Notes: generated by a model from the sequence alone, not told the origin. Shown: positions 42,259 to 51,195, numbered from the stretch's first letter. The stretch is DNA of 64,000 bases from Streptomyces sparsogenes (GCF_001704635.1 NZ_MAXF01000085.1:62001-126000), one strand, 5' to 3'. A program made the numbers and translations.

Positions 42259-42774
42259 ATGGACCTCACGCCGTATGTCGACACCCTCCGCCGCGAACTC
42301 GCGGTGGCCGCCGAGGCCGGCGGGGAAGAAGCCCGAGAGCTGGCCGAGCGGCTCACCGCTCCTCTGGAGTCGGCGACCCGACTGACCATGCTCAATGTGC
42401 TCTCCGCCGCGATGGACGAGATCACCCGTGAACTCGCCCCCGGCTCGGTCGACCTGCGGCTGCGCGGGCTCGACCCCGACTTCGTGGTGACGCCGCCGCC
42501 CGCCGACAGCGGCGCCGTGGAGGCGGTCGCCGCACCCGTCGAGCCCATGGCGCAGACACCCGCCGAGGGTGACGAGGGCGGCACCGCCCGCGTCAACCTG
42601 CGCCTGCCGGCCCACCTCAAGGCGCGCGCCGAGGAGGCCGCGAGCCGCGAGGGCCTGTCGGTCAACGCCTGGCTGGTCCGCGCCGTGTCGGCCGCGGTCG
42701 AGGGCGGCGCACGCCCCCGTACGACGGAGAAGGCCCGCACGGTCGGACAGAGTTTCACGGGCTGGGTGCGCTAG
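42259..42774 (+). CDS. ribbon-helix-helix (HicB/Arc-like) DNA-binding protein
   Basis: 171 residues. The C-terminal half holds a ribbon-helix-helix domain (ARVNLRLPAHLKARAEEAASREGLSVNAWLVRAV split by a conserved turn), as in HicB/Arc/CopG. The N-terminal half is helical and acidic (ELAVAAEAGGEEARELAERL), possibly for oligomer formation. No partner toxin of HicA type is adjacent; instead a DUF4097 protein and an ABC exporter follow on the same strand. The start codon lies inside the last operator element, so tight autorepression is expected. Confidence 0.75.
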   Translation: MDLTPYVDTLRRELAVAAEAGGEEARELAERLTAPLESATRLTMLNVLSAAMDEITRELAPGSVDLRLRGLDPDFVVTPPPADSGAVEAVAAPVEPMAQTPAEGDEGGTARVNLRLPAHLKARAEEAASREGLSVNAWLVRAVSAAVEGGARPRTTEKARTVGQSFTGWVR

Positions 42775-42862
42775 CCGCGCCCGCGCCCGAAAGTACGGCA
42801 CTTCGCCCACACCACGTCCCACCAGCGGGGACGGCCCAAGGACTCATGAGGACGGTACAGCC

Positions 42863-43705
42863 ATGCCTTCTTTCGACACTCCGGAACCGATTTCGGTCAT
42901 CGCCCATGTGGGCGCCGGTTCCCTCCGGTTCACCGCGAGCGACCGCCCAGACACCGTCGTGGAGGTGCGGCCGAGCAGCCCGAAGCGGGACAAGGACGTG
43001 CGGGCCGCCGAGCAGACCGAGGTCACGTACGCGAACGGCGTCCTGACCGTCAGGACGAAGGAGCGCCGTTTCGTCGGGCCCAGCGGTGCCGTCGATGTGA
43101 CGGTCGACCTGCCCGCCGGCTCGCACGCCGAGGTGACCGGAGCCTGGACCCAGGTGCTCGGCGAAGGCCGGCTCGGTGAGGTCCGGGTGAAGACCTCGGG
43201 CGGCGATGTCCGCCTCGACACGACCGGGCCGCTCCGGATGACCGTCTCCCACAGTTCGATCAGGGTCGACCGGGTCGAGGGCCTGGCCGAGATCACCACC
43301 AGCACCGGCAGTCTGCGCGTCGGGGCCATCCACGGCTCCGCCGTACTGAAGAACTCGCACGGCGCCACGACCGTCGGCACCGTGACCGGTGACCTGCGGG
43401 TGAGCGGCGCCCACGGCGACATCGACATCGAACGCGCCGAGGGCTCGGTCACGGCCACCACCGCCCACGGCGGTCTGCGGGTCGGCGAAGTCGCGCGGGG
43501 GGAGGTCCAGTTGGAGACTTCCTTCGGCGCCATCGAGATCGGCGTCCGCGAGGGCACCGCCGCCTGGCTCGACGCCGGCTCCGAGCGCGGGCAGGTGCAC
43601 AACACCCTCGCCGACTCCGCGCCCCCGGCGGAGACCGAGGACACCGTCAAGATCCGCGCCCGGACCCGCTGGGGCAACATCGACGTCCGCCGCGCCCGGG
43701 TCTGA
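42863..43705 (+). CDS. DUF4097-family beta-helix protein
   Basis: 280 residues with short beta-strand repeats of 19-20 residues (for example LRVGAIHGSAVLKNSHG, LRVSGAHGDIDIERAEG), as in the DUF4097/adhesin-like right-handed beta-helix family. No signal peptide is present. It lies 88 bases after the RHH gene and 107 before an ABC exporter; this gene set recurs in Streptomyces. Role unknown; association with the exporter or its regulation is inferred. Confidence 0.78.
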   Translation: MPSFDTPEPISVIAHVGAGSLRFTASDRPDTVVEVRPSSPKRDKDVRAAEQTEVTYANGVLTVRTKERRFVGPSGAVDVTVDLPAGSHAEVTGAWTQVLGEGRLGEVRVKTSGGDVRLDTTGPLRMTVSHSSIRVDRVEGLAEITTSTGSLRVGAIHGSAVLKNSHGATTVGTVTGDLRVSGAHGDIDIERAEGSVTATTAHGGLRVGEVARGEVQLETSFGAIEIGVREGTAAWLDAGSERGQVHNTLADSAPPAETEDTVKIRARTRWGNIDVRRARV

Positions 43706-43742
43706 GCACCGGTCCCGCGCGCTCGCCCACCCCCTCTCCGGT

Positions 43743-43774
43743 CACTTCTCCCGCCCCGCACTTCTCCCGCCCCG
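43743..43774. repeat. 16-bp tandem duplication
   Basis: CACTTCTCCCGCCCCG is present twice in tandem in the 107-base gap between the DUF4097 and ABC-ATPase genes. No hairpin strong enough for a terminator was seen. Confidence 0.7.
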
Positions 43775-43812
43775 CCACATTCACCTCCGAAGCCTTCGAA
43801 TGGGAGGGCTCC

Positions 43813-44817
43813 ATGCCTTCTTCTGTCATGCCCACGTCCAGCCGCGCGGATGGTCCGCAGCCGCCCGCCGCCATCTCGACCGCCGGTCTGCGCAAGTCCT
43901 ACGGCGACAAGACCGTCCTCGACGGCATCGACCTGCACATCCCGGCCGGGTCCGTGTTCGCACTCCTCGGCCCGAACGGCGCCGGCAAGACCACCATCGT
44001 GAAGATCCTCTCCACCCTGATCTCCGCCGACGGCGGCCAGGCCCAGGTCGCGGGCCACGGCCTGGCCACCGACCCCCAGGCCGTACGGGCCGCCATCGGC
44101 GTCACCGGACAGTTCTCTGCCGTCGACGGGCTGATCACCGGCGAGGAGAACATGCTCCTGATGGCCGACCTCCACCACCTGCCCAAGCGCGAGGGGCGAC
44201 GGGTCGCCGCCGAGCTGCTGGAGCGCTTCGACCTCACCGAGGCCGCGAAAAAACCGGCCTCCACCTACTCCGGCGGCATGAAACGCCGCCTGGACATCGC
44301 CATGACCCTGGTCGGCAACCCGCGCATCATCTTCCTCGACGAACCCACGACGGGCCTCGACCCACGCTCCCGCCACAACATGTGGCAGATCATCCGCGAG
44401 CTGGTCACCGGCGGCGTGACCGTCTTCCTCACCACCCAGTACCTGGAGGAGGCGGACGAACTCGCCGACCGCATCGCCGTCCTGAACCACGGCAAGATCG
44501 CGGCCGAGGGCACCGCCGAAGAACTCAAGCGGCTCATCCCCGGCGGACACATCCGCCTCCGCTTCACCGACCCGGTCGCCTACCAGACCGCCGCCACCAC
44601 CCTTGGCGAAGCCACCCGCGACGACGACGCCCTCACCCTCCAGATCCCCAGCGACGGCAGCCAGCGCGAACTGCGCTCCATCCTCGACTGGCTCGACACC
44701 GCCGGCATCGAGGCGGACGAGCTGACCGTCCACACCCCCGACCTCGACGACGTGTTCTTCGCCCTCACCAGCACCGACACCACCCACACCAACCAGCGCA
44801 AGGAGACCGTCCGATGA
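43813..44817 (+). CDS. ABC transporter ATP-binding protein, DrrA-like
   Basis: 334 residues. Walker A GPNGAGKT (about residues 53-60), signature SGGMKRRLD and Walker B IIFLDEPTTGLDP are intact, with the C-terminal regulatory domain of the DrrA type (HTPDLDDVFFALT). Energises export of a drug or natural product with the permease encoded next. ATG has GGGAGGG upstream; the stop overlaps the permease start (ATGA). Confidence 0.92.
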   Translation: MPSSVMPTSSRADGPQPPAAISTAGLRKSYGDKTVLDGIDLHIPAGSVFALLGPNGAGKTTIVKILSTLISADGGQAQVAGHGLATDPQAVRAAIGVTGQFSAVDGLITGEENMLLMADLHHLPKREGRRVAAELLERFDLTEAAKKPASTYSGGMKRRLDIAMTLVGNPRIIFLDEPTTGLDPRSRHNMWQIIRELVTGGVTVFLTTQYLEEADELADRIAVLNHGKIAAEGTAEELKRLIPGGHIRLRFTDPVAYQTAATTLGEATRDDDALTLQIPSDGSQRELRSILDWLDTAGIEADELTVHTPDLDDVFFALTSTDTTHTNQRKETVR

Positions 44818-45605
44818 GCTCTCTGACCCTCGCCGCCCGCGACGCCTCCACCATGCTGCGCCGCAACCTCCTCCACGCCCGCCGCTACCCCTCCCTGACC
44901 CTCAACCTCCTCCTCACCCCGATCATGCTGCTCCTGCTGTTCGTCTACATCTTCGGCGACACCATGAGCGCCGGCATCGACGGCGGCGCGGCGGACCGCT
45001 CCGACTACATCAAGTACCTCGTCCCCGGCCTGCTGCTGATGACCATCGGCAGCACCACCATCGGCACCGCCGTCTCCGTGTCCACCGACATGACCGAGGG
45101 CATCATCGCCCGCTTCCGCACCATAGCCATCCACCGCGGCTCCGTCCTCGTCGGCCACGTCATCGGCAGCGTGCTGCAATCCATCATCAGCGTCGTCCTC
45201 GTCGGCGCCGTCGGCGTGGCCATCGGCTTCCGCTCCACCGACGCCACCGTCCTGGAATGGCTCGCCGCCTTCGGTCTGCTCACCCTCTTCGCCCTCGCGC
45301 TGACCTGGATCGCGGTCGGCATGGGCCTGGTCAGCCCGAACGCCGAGGCCGCCAGCAACAACGCCATGCCGCTGATCTTCCTCCCGCTGATCTCCAGCAC
45401 CTTCGTGCCCATCCACGCCATGCCCGGCTGGTTCCAGCCCATCGCCGAATACCAGCCCTTCACCCCCGCCATCGAAACCCTCCGCGGCCTCCTCCTGGGC
45501 ACCGAGATCGGCCACAACGGATGGCTCGCCATCGCCTGGTGCGTCGGCCTCGCGGTCCTCGGCTACTTCTGGTCCACCTCCACCTTCAAGCGCGACCCCA
45601 AGTAA
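44814..45605 (+). CDS. ABC-2 type transporter permease, DrrB-like
   Basis: 263 residues with six membrane helices and the ABC-2 pattern (LVPGLLLMTIGSTTIGTAVSVSTDMTEG ... FLPLISSTFVP ... FTPAIETLRGLLLG). Forms the membrane part of the DrrA-like exporter. Translationally coupled to the ATPase gene. Confidence 0.9.
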   Translation: MSSLTLAARDASTMLRRNLLHARRYPSLTLNLLLTPIMLLLLFVYIFGDTMSAGIDGGAADRSDYIKYLVPGLLLMTIGSTTIGTAVSVSTDMTEGIIARFRTIAIHRGSVLVGHVIGSVLQSIISVVLVGAVGVAIGFRSTDATVLEWLAAFGLLTLFALALTWIAVGMGLVSPNAEAASNNAMPLIFLPLISSTFVPIHAMPGWFQPIAEYQPFTPAIETLRGLLLGTEIGHNGWLAIAWCVGLAVLGYFWSTSTFKRDPK

Positions 45606-45682
45606 CCCCCGCCACCACGCGGAACACCCCCAGGGCGGCGTACCCCGACACCCCGTCGGCGTACGCCGCCCCGACGTGGGCC

Positions 45683-46051
45683 CTACCGTACGTCCGCGCA
45701 GCCCGGGTCGGCCGGGGCGTCGTAGCACTTCTGCCGTCGGTATTCCTCATGCGCGCTGTCGCCCATCGCGTCCGTCACCGCCATGGCGACGAGGGTGACG
45801 ACCACGACCAGCGCCTGGCCGTAAGCCACCGCCCCCGAGCCCCGCGCCCCGGCGACGATCCCCGCCACGGCGGCGATCCCGGCCACCACGCCCATCTTCA
45901 CGATGTACGGGCCGACGGGGCCGGGGATGGACTGCGGATCCCAGGAGAAGTACTCCTCGGCCCAGGCCCCGACGAACAGCACCGCCACCACGGCCAGTTG
46001 GACCACGATCAGCACGCAGGAGGCTAAGCCTCTGCCGGGTTCTTTCGTCAC
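45683..46051 (-). CDS. small membrane protein co-transcribed with MerR
   Basis: 122 residues with three hydrophobic helices (about 10-30, 50-70, 75-97) and a hydrophilic C-terminus with two cysteines (QKCYDAPADPGCADVR). GTG start overlaps the stop of the MerR gene (GTGA), so it is translated from the same message. Unrecognised; possibly a sensor or accessory of the efflux system controlled by the MerR protein. Confidence 0.65.
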   Translation of the reverse strand: MTKEPGRGLASCVLIVVQLAVVAVLFVGAWAEEYFSWDPQSIPGPVGPYIVKMGVVAGIAAVAGIVAGARGSGAVAYGQALVVVVTLVAMAVTDAMGDSAHEEYRRQKCYDAPADPGCADVR

Positions 46052-46506
46052 CGGTCCACCGTGTCCGCGCGGTGGGGCGCCCACAGCTGGTCCGCGTCGC
46101 CGGCCGCGAGCCGGCCTCGGTAGATATCGATCTTGCGCTCGATGAGTCTCAGGTTCTCCTGCAGCTCGGCGATCCCGGCGAGCACTTCCTCGCGATGCGA
46201 CTCCAGCAGGTCCAACCGCTGGTCCTCGTTCCCCCGCCCTGCCGCGACCAGCTCGGCGTAGCGGCGGATGCCCTTGATGGGCATGCCGGTCGCCCGCAGA
46301 TGGGTGCAGATCTTGATCCATTCCAGGTCGAGCCGGTGGTAGCGGCGCCGGCCGCTGTTGGTGCGGTCGACGGGGGTGACGACCAGTCCCACGCGTTCGT
46401 AATAGCGCAGCGTGTGCACGCTCACCCCGGTGCGGCGGGCGGCCTCACCGATGCTCAGTCCGGCCTCGGGAACGGCCTCCGGCGGCTGTCGTTTGACTTC
46501 GACCAC
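46048..46506 (-). CDS. MerR-family transcriptional regulator
   Basis: 152 residues. MerR helix-turn-helix (LSIGEAARRTGVSVHTLRYYERVGL) plus a coiled-coil dimerisation helix (about 90-135). No Cys cluster for metals, so a drug-type effector is likely. Its GTG overlaps an inverted repeat TTCGA-N6-TCGAA that lies in the 19-base spacer of the divergent MFS promoter, the classical MerR activation geometry. Confidence 0.87.
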   Translation of the reverse strand: MVEVKRQPPEAVPEAGLSIGEAARRTGVSVHTLRYYERVGLVVTPVDRTNSGRRRYHRLDLEWIKICTHLRATGMPIKGIRRYAELVAAGRGNEDQRLDLLESHREEVLAGIAELQENLRLIERKIDIYRGRLAAGDADQLWAPHRADTVDR

Positions 46507-46523
46507 GCTCGAAATCCTAGCGT
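46493..46523 (+). promoter_or_regulatory. MerR-type promoter with 19-bp spacer for the MFS gene
   Basis: TTGACT (46493-46498) and TAGCGT (46518-46523) are 19 bases apart, too far for normal sigma-70 contact. TTCGACCACGCTCGAA in the spacer is an inverted repeat. TAGCGT ends 7 bases before the MFS ATG, so the mRNA is probably leaderless. Confidence 0.7.
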
Positions 46524-46530
46524 CCCGGAC

Positions 46531-48000
46531 ATGCCCCAACCCATGCCCGAACTCAGCCATCGCCGCCGACTCCTGGTGCTCGCGATCTGCTGCGCCAGCG
46601 CGATCGTCGTGGTGATGGACATCTCCATCGTCAACGTCGCCCTGCCGTCCATCCGCCGCGATCTGCACGCCTCGGTGTCCGGCCTGCAATGGACGGTCGA
46701 CGCGTACACCCTGGTGCTGGCCACCTTCCTGGTGCTGGCCGGGTCGGCCGCCGACCGGCTCGGTCGCCGGCGCGTGTTCCAGGTCGGCCTCGCCGCCTTC
46801 GGACTCGGCTCGCTGCTGTGCGGCCTGGCACCGAGCCTCGGGTGGCTGATCGCGGCGCGGGCGCTCCAGGCCGTCGGCGGCACGATGCTCAACCCGGTGG
46901 CGATGGCGATCGTCGCCACCACCTTCCCCCACCCCGCCGAGCGGGCCAGGGCCATCGGCGTGTTCGCCTCGAGCACCGGCCTGTCGCTGGCGCTGGGTCC
47001 GATCCTCGGCGGCGCCTTGGTCGACGGCTTCGGCTGGCACTCCATCTTCTGGATCAACGTGCCGATCGTGGCCGCCGCGCTGGTGTGCACCGCGCTGTTC
47101 GTGCCCGAGTCCCGCGCCGCCCGGGCGCGCCGGGTCGACCCGGTGGGCCAGGTCCTGATGATCCTCGTACTGGGCGGCGTCGTCTTCTCGATCACCGAGT
47201 CCAGGCAGTTGGGCTGGACCTCGCCGGTCATCCTCGCCCTGCTCGCCGTGGCCGCGCTCGCCGTACTGGGGATCCTCGCCTACGAGCCACGCCGCGTCGA
47301 CCCACTGCTGGAACTGCGCCTGTTCCGCAGCCTGCCGTTCGCCTCGGCGATCCTCATGGCGCTCTTCGCGCTGTGCGGATTCGGCGCCTTCCTGTTCGTG
47401 ACCACCCAGTATCTACAGGAGGTGCGCGGCATGTCGGCGCTGGCGGCCGGGCTGTGCCTGCTTCCGGTCGGGGCACTGGTCGTGGTGCTCTCCCCGTTCA
47501 CCGGCCGCCTGGTCGGCGCGCGCGGCCCCAGGCTTCCCCTGGTCGTCGCGGGGGGCGCGCTGGCGCTGGGCGGTGGCGCCTCGCTCTGGCTCGGACCGGC
47601 CACCCCGCTGCCGTTCGTGCTCTCGATCTACCTGCTGTTCGGCGTCTTCCTGGGCACCGTCAACCCGCCGATCACCAACACGGCGGTCTCCGGAATGCCC
47701 CGTTCGATGACCGGGGTGGCCACCTCGCTGGCCTCAGCGGGCCGGCAGACCGGAACCACCCTGGGCGTCGCGGTGTCCGGAACGATCGTGGGGGCGGCCC
47801 TGCCCCGCGGGGGGACGGCGTTCGTGGCCGCGGAGCGCGGCGTGTGGTGGCTGGTGCTCGGTCTGGGCCTGTCCATCGTGGGCTTGGGCCTGCTCAGTAC
47901 GGGGCGGTGGGCCCAGCGCACCGCCACGGGAGCGGCGGCTCTGTTCGAGGAGGTGGAGCGCGGCGGGGAGCCTCGAACCGTCCCTGCGGGCCGCCCCTAG
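46531..48000 (+). CDS. MFS drug exporter, DHA2 (14-TM) type
   Basis: 489 residues with 14 predicted helices. Motif A copy GSAADRLGRRR after helix 2, and ALQAVGGTMLNPVAMAIV and LSLALGPILGGALVDGFGWHSIFWINVP (motif C region) are typical of DHA2 proton antiporters such as those for actinorhodin-type or quaternary-ammonium drugs. Controlled by the divergent MerR regulator. Confidence 0.9.
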   Translation: MPQPMPELSHRRRLLVLAICCASAIVVVMDISIVNVALPSIRRDLHASVSGLQWTVDAYTLVLATFLVLAGSAADRLGRRRVFQVGLAAFGLGSLLCGLAPSLGWLIAARALQAVGGTMLNPVAMAIVATTFPHPAERARAIGVFASSTGLSLALGPILGGALVDGFGWHSIFWINVPIVAAALVCTALFVPESRAARARRVDPVGQVLMILVLGGVVFSITESRQLGWTSPVILALLAVAALAVLGILAYEPRRVDPLLELRLFRSLPFASAILMALFALCGFGAFLFVTTQYLQEVRGMSALAAGLCLLPVGALVVVLSPFTGRLVGARGPRLPLVVAGGALALGGGASLWLGPATPLPFVLSIYLLFGVFLGTVNPPITNTAVSGMPRSMTGVATSLASAGRQTGTTLGVAVSGTIVGAALPRGGTAFVAAERGVWWLVLGLGLSIVGLGLLSTGRWAQRTATGAAALFEEVERGGEPRTVPAGRP

Positions 48001-48010
48001 AGTGATCCGC

Positions 48011-48709
48011 ATGCCCATACCTGTGCACGCCCTCGCCCATCGACCGTTGACCGCCGAGGCCGTCGCGGAGCTGATCGCCCTGCCGACGGCACCGCGGACC
48101 CCCGACGACGTGGACACCTTCGACGCCGTCGAGGCGGAGATGCGGCAGCGCGGATGGAGCTGGCAGCACGAGTTGGTGACCGACTCGTACCGCACCGGAC
48201 ACGGACACCTGCTGTGCACCGAGGGCGAGAGCCCGTTCGGCGACCCGGACGCCCGCCACTTCCTGGTGTTCGGTGAGCTGTACCCCGTCGATCCGGACGA
48301 AGACGAAGGCGAAGACGAAATCAGCACGGCCAACGGACAGTGGCTGTACGACTTCATGGACAGCTGGCAGCAGCTCCCCGGCTGGACCGGCCGCCGCCCG
48401 GCCACCGACCAGGACTGCGAGGCCGTTCTCGCGCAGGCGGCGCAGGTGGTGACCGGCCACCTCGGCAGGGCCCCCGAGCGGACGGTCCTCTCCGCCGAGT
48501 CCCTGGCCATGGGCCCCGCGCTGACCCACCGCGTGTGGCGCACCGACACCCACGCCCTGGTCCTCGGCCCGGCCCCCGACAACCTCCCGTACGGCTACCT
48601 CACCCACCTCCAGCTCTCCTACACCCCGCTGAGCTGCGGCCCCGAGCTGCCGCCGGCGGACGACGAAGAGGGCCTGACCGAATGGATCAGCGACCACGTC
48701 GACTGGTGA
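48011..48709 (+). CDS. conserved hypothetical protein (immunity/SUKH-like size, unrecognised)
   Basis: 232 residues, no signal peptide or membrane segment. An acidic stretch DPDEDEGEDE (about 99-108) lies mid-protein; C-terminus is acidic (DDEEGLTEWISDHVDW). No known domain was recognised. TAGAGT at 47998-48003 ends 7 bases before ATG 48011, again suggesting a leaderless start; it immediately follows the MFS gene. Confidence 0.6.
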   Translation: MPIPVHALAHRPLTAEAVAELIALPTAPRTPDDVDTFDAVEAEMRQRGWSWQHELVTDSYRTGHGHLLCTEGESPFGDPDARHFLVFGELYPVDPDEDEGEDEISTANGQWLYDFMDSWQQLPGWTGRRPATDQDCEAVLAQAAQVVTGHLGRAPERTVLSAESLAMGPALTHRVWRTDTHALVLGPAPDNLPYGYLTHLQLSYTPLSCGPELPPADDEEGLTEWISDHVDW

Positions 48710-48743
48710 CCCGGAGCCGTCGGGGGACACCGATGCCCACCGC

Positions 48744-48814
48744 TTTGTGACACCCCCGCCCCATGGCACTTGGCACATCGCCGAGGCGTCACAAACGACC
48801 GGGTCGCCGGCATC
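48744..48814. promoter_or_regulatory. inverted repeat and possible ECF-type promoter ahead of the CMD gene
   Basis: TTTGTGACACC (48744-48754) and GGCGTCACAAA (48785-48795) are near-perfect inverted copies (one mismatch). The right copy contains CGTCACA followed 17 bases later by CATC, which resembles the ECF41 promoter pattern (TGTCACA, 16-17 bases, CGTC). ECF41 sigma factors are known to control CMD-family genes. No ECF sigma gene is in the window. Confidence 0.35.
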
Positions 48815-48878
48815 TCTTGTGTGTCGGAACACCGCGCGGACGACCGCGCGGTACGCCACAACAAGTGAGGACCAAGCG

Positions 48879-49364
48879 ATGGAACCCCGTTTCAACCTGA
48901 TGGCCAACGAGCTGGGCGCCAAGATCGGCAAGCGGTTCGCCAATGTGAGCCTGGCCATCCAGCAGTCGTCGCTGCCCCAGACCATCCAGGACCTGGTGAT
49001 GCTGCGCGCCAGCCAGATCAACGGCTGCGGCTTCTGCGTCGACTTCCACAGCAAGGACGCGGCGGCCGCCGGGGAGAGCGCGGTGCGGCTCAACCTGGTG
49101 GCCGCCTGGCGTGAGTCCACCGTGTTCACCGAGGCCGAGCGGGCCGCCCTCGCCTTCGCCGAGGAGGGCACCCGGCTCGCCGACGCCCACCTCGGCGTGT
49201 CCGACCAGACCTGGGCCCAGATCCGCGAGCACTACGACGACGACCAGACCGCCGCGCTCGTCTACCTGGTGGCCGTGATCAACGCCGCCAACCGGCTCGG
49301 CGTGATCGTGCGCAACCCGGGCGGTTCGTACCAGCCCGGCATGTTCGCCGACCTGGCGAACTGA
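48879..49364 (+). CDS. carboxymuconolactone decarboxylase (CMD)/AhpD-like peroxidase family protein
   Basis: 161 residues. The redox motif ASQINGCGFCVDFHSKDA carries the CxxC and distal His of AhpD-type alkylhydroperoxidases. The family forms all-helical trimers that reduce peroxides. ATG 48879 with GTGAGG upstream. Probably an oxidative-stress gene; see the possible ECF41-type promoter upstream. Confidence 0.87.
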   Translation: MEPRFNLMANELGAKIGKRFANVSLAIQQSSLPQTIQDLVMLRASQINGCGFCVDFHSKDAAAAGESAVRLNLVAAWRESTVFTEAERAALAFAEEGTRLADAHLGVSDQTWAQIREHYDDDQTAALVYLVAVINAANRLGVIVRNPGGSYQPGMFADLAN

Positions 49365-49384
49365 CCGATCTCGCCCCAGGTGCC

Positions 49385-49795
49385 TCAGCGCACCTCCTTG
49401 ATACGGATCTGGTTGCCGGCGGGGTCGCGGAAGGAGCAGTCGCGCACCCCGTACGGCTGCTCGGTCGGCTCCTGGATCACCTCGGCGTCGGTGGCCTGGA
49501 TCCTGTCGAAGGTGCCGTCGAGGTCCTTGGTGGCCAGGAGGATCCAGCCGTAGGTCCCCTTGGCCATCATCTCGCTGATGGTGCGGCGCTCGTCCTCGGT
49601 GACCCCGGGGTCGGCGGCCGGCGGGGCCAGGAGGATGGAGGTGTCGGGCTGGCCGGCGGGCCCGACCGTGATCCAGCGCATCGCGCCCTGGCCGACGTCG
49701 CTGCGGACCTCGAAGCCGAGGACGTCGCGGTAGAAGGCCAGGGAGGCCTCGGGGTCGGTGTGCGGGAGAACCGTGGTGTCAATGGTGATGTCCAT
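49385..49795 (-). CDS. VOC-family (glyoxalase/bleomycin-resistance fold) protein
   Basis: 136 residues: VLPHTDPEASLAFYRDVLGFEV and YGVRDCSFRDPAGNQIRI mark two beta-alpha-beta-beta-beta units of the vicinal-oxygen-chelate fold. Metal ligands are incomplete (D/E positions partly replaced), so a binding or dioxygenase-like role is uncertain. It starts 5 bases after the AraC regulator stop and is co-transcribed with it, a common arrangement in streptomycetes. Confidence 0.85.
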   Translation of the reverse strand: MDITIDTTVLPHTDPEASLAFYRDVLGFEVRSDVGQGAMRWITVGPAGQPDTSILLAPPAADPGVTEDERRTISEMMAKGTYGWILLATKDLDGTFDRIQATDAEVIQEPTEQPYGVRDCSFRDPAGNQIRIKEVR

Positions 49796-49800
49796 GGCTC

Positions 49801-50250
49801 TCACGCTAGCTCCGGCCCCGAAGGGCGTGCTTCTCGATTCCTGACCGGTCGGGTCACCTGCTTCGCCACACACGGCGGCATCCCCGCCGTCGCCCGCGCC
49901 GCCTCGCGCCGGTAGACGCTCGGCGGCACACCGACCAGTTCGGTGAAGCGCGTGCTGAAGGTGCCCAGCGACTGGCAGCCGACCGCGAAGCAGACCTCGG
50001 TGACGCTGAGGTCACCCCGCCGCAGCAACGCCATCGCGCGCTCGATCCGCCGCGTCATCAGGTAGCCGTACGGCGACTCTCCGTAGGCGAGCTTGAACTG
50101 GCGGCTCAGGTGCCCCGCCGACATGTTCGCCCCACGGGCCAGCGCCTCGACGTCCAGCGGCTGCGCGTACTCCCGGTCGATCCGGTCCCGCACGCGCCGC
50201 AGCCGCGCCAGGTCGCTCAGGTGCTGCTCCGGGGTGGTTTTGCTGCTCAC
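49801..50250 (-). CDS. AraC-family transcriptional regulator
   Basis: 149 residues consisting mainly of the double helix-turn-helix domain (VEALARGANMSAGHLSRQF ... SVTEVCFAVGCQSLGTFSTRF). No ligand-binding domain is attached. GTG start at 50250. Likely activates its own operon with the VOC gene. Confidence 0.87.
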   Translation of the reverse strand: MSSKTTPEQHLSDLARLRRVRDRIDREYAQPLDVEALARGANMSAGHLSRQFKLAYGESPYGYLMTRRIERAMALLRRGDLSVTEVCFAVGCQSLGTFSTRFTELVGVPPSVYRREAARATAGMPPCVAKQVTRPVRNREARPSGPELA

Positions 50251-50304
50251 CCGCGCGATCGTGTCACGCCGCGTCCGCGATGCCTAGTGCCGTCACACCC
50301 CGCC

Positions 50305-51195
50305 CTACGCGGCGACGGCCACGGCCCCCTCCTTCAGCCCGCAGTCGCGGCAGAGGGCGGGCTCGGCGGCGCGGAAGGCGCGCTCGCAGCCGTCGCAGGT
50401 CTGCCAGGGGAGGACGGGCGGTGGCGTGCGGGGCGGCGTAGGGGGCGGCGTATGGGGCGCGGGGGCGGGCGCTACGGCGGGTGGGGGTTCGCTGAGGCGG
50501 AAGGTCAGGATCCGGGACGGGCGGGCCAGGAAGCGGTCCGGCAGCCCGGTGGTGAGGAGGCTGGTGAGCTGCCTGGGCCCCACGCCGACCGCGAACCACC
50601 GCGCGACGGCCGGGGCCAGCTGGGCCACCTCCCGCCGGGACAGGATCAGCCGAGGGTCGGCGATGCGCAGCGAGGCGAGGAGGGCGACGGCCTGCTCGTC
50701 GCCGTCCACGGCCTCGGCCGCCTCGGTGGGCTCCGTCGCCCCGTGTTCCGGCTCCGGTGCTGGTGGGGCGGGCTTCCGGGGGCGCGGTGGCGGGGCGATC
50801 AGCTGCCGCTTCGGCAGGCCTCGCTGCGGTGCGTCCTTCGGTACGTCCTTCGGTACGTCGCGGAAGTACGTACGCGTACGGACCAGCCCGCCGGGCCCGC
50901 GCTCGCGCCGCCGCTCCAGATAACCGGCGGCCTCCAGCTCCCTGAGCGCCCGCGAGATCAGGATCTCGCCCTCGGTGAAGTGCTCGCACAGCGCGGCGAT
51001 GCTCACCGGCGCGCCATCGGGCAGCGAGAGGATGTAGGCCGCGACACCGATCGTGACCGCGCTGCCGCGCCGCTGCGCGAGGGCGTTGGAGATCACGGTG
51101 AAGTCGGCGGTGAGACGGGTACGGATGTGGATCACGCCGGAGGTCGGTAGTCCGGCGTCGACGCGCGCATGCGCGTTAGACTGCGGCTCAGCCAT
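50305..51195 (-). CDS. winged-helix DNA-binding protein with C-terminal zinc-binding segment
   Basis: 296 residues. The N-terminal half (about 30-110) forms a winged helix (VSIAALCEHFTEGEILISRALRELEAAGYLERRRE) like those of MarR/replication-type HTH proteins conserved in Streptomyces. The central region is helical, followed by a Pro-rich linker and a CDGC...CRDC zinc-binding end. RBS AGGAAG upstream. Function unknown; paralogues are numerous in streptomycetes. Confidence 0.72.
   Translation of the reverse strand: MAEPQSNAHARVDAGLPTSGVIHIRTRLTADFTVISNALAQRRGSAVTIGVAAYILSLPDGAPVSIAALCEHFTEGEILISRALRELEAAGYLERRRERGPGGLVRTRTYFRDVPKDVPKDAPQRGLPKRQLIAPPPRPRKPAPPAPEPEHGATEPTEAAEAVDGDEQAVALLASLRIADPRLILSRREVAQLAPAVARWFAVGVGPRQLTSLLTTGLPDRFLARPSRILTFRLSEPPPAVAPAPAPHTPPPTPPRTPPPVLPWQTCDGCERAFRAAEPALCRDCGLKEGAVAVAA

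Noticed and set aside
42259..42774. HicAB toxin-antitoxin module
   Set aside because: Only a HicB/Arc-like DNA-binding domain is found; no HicA-type toxin gene lies on either side.
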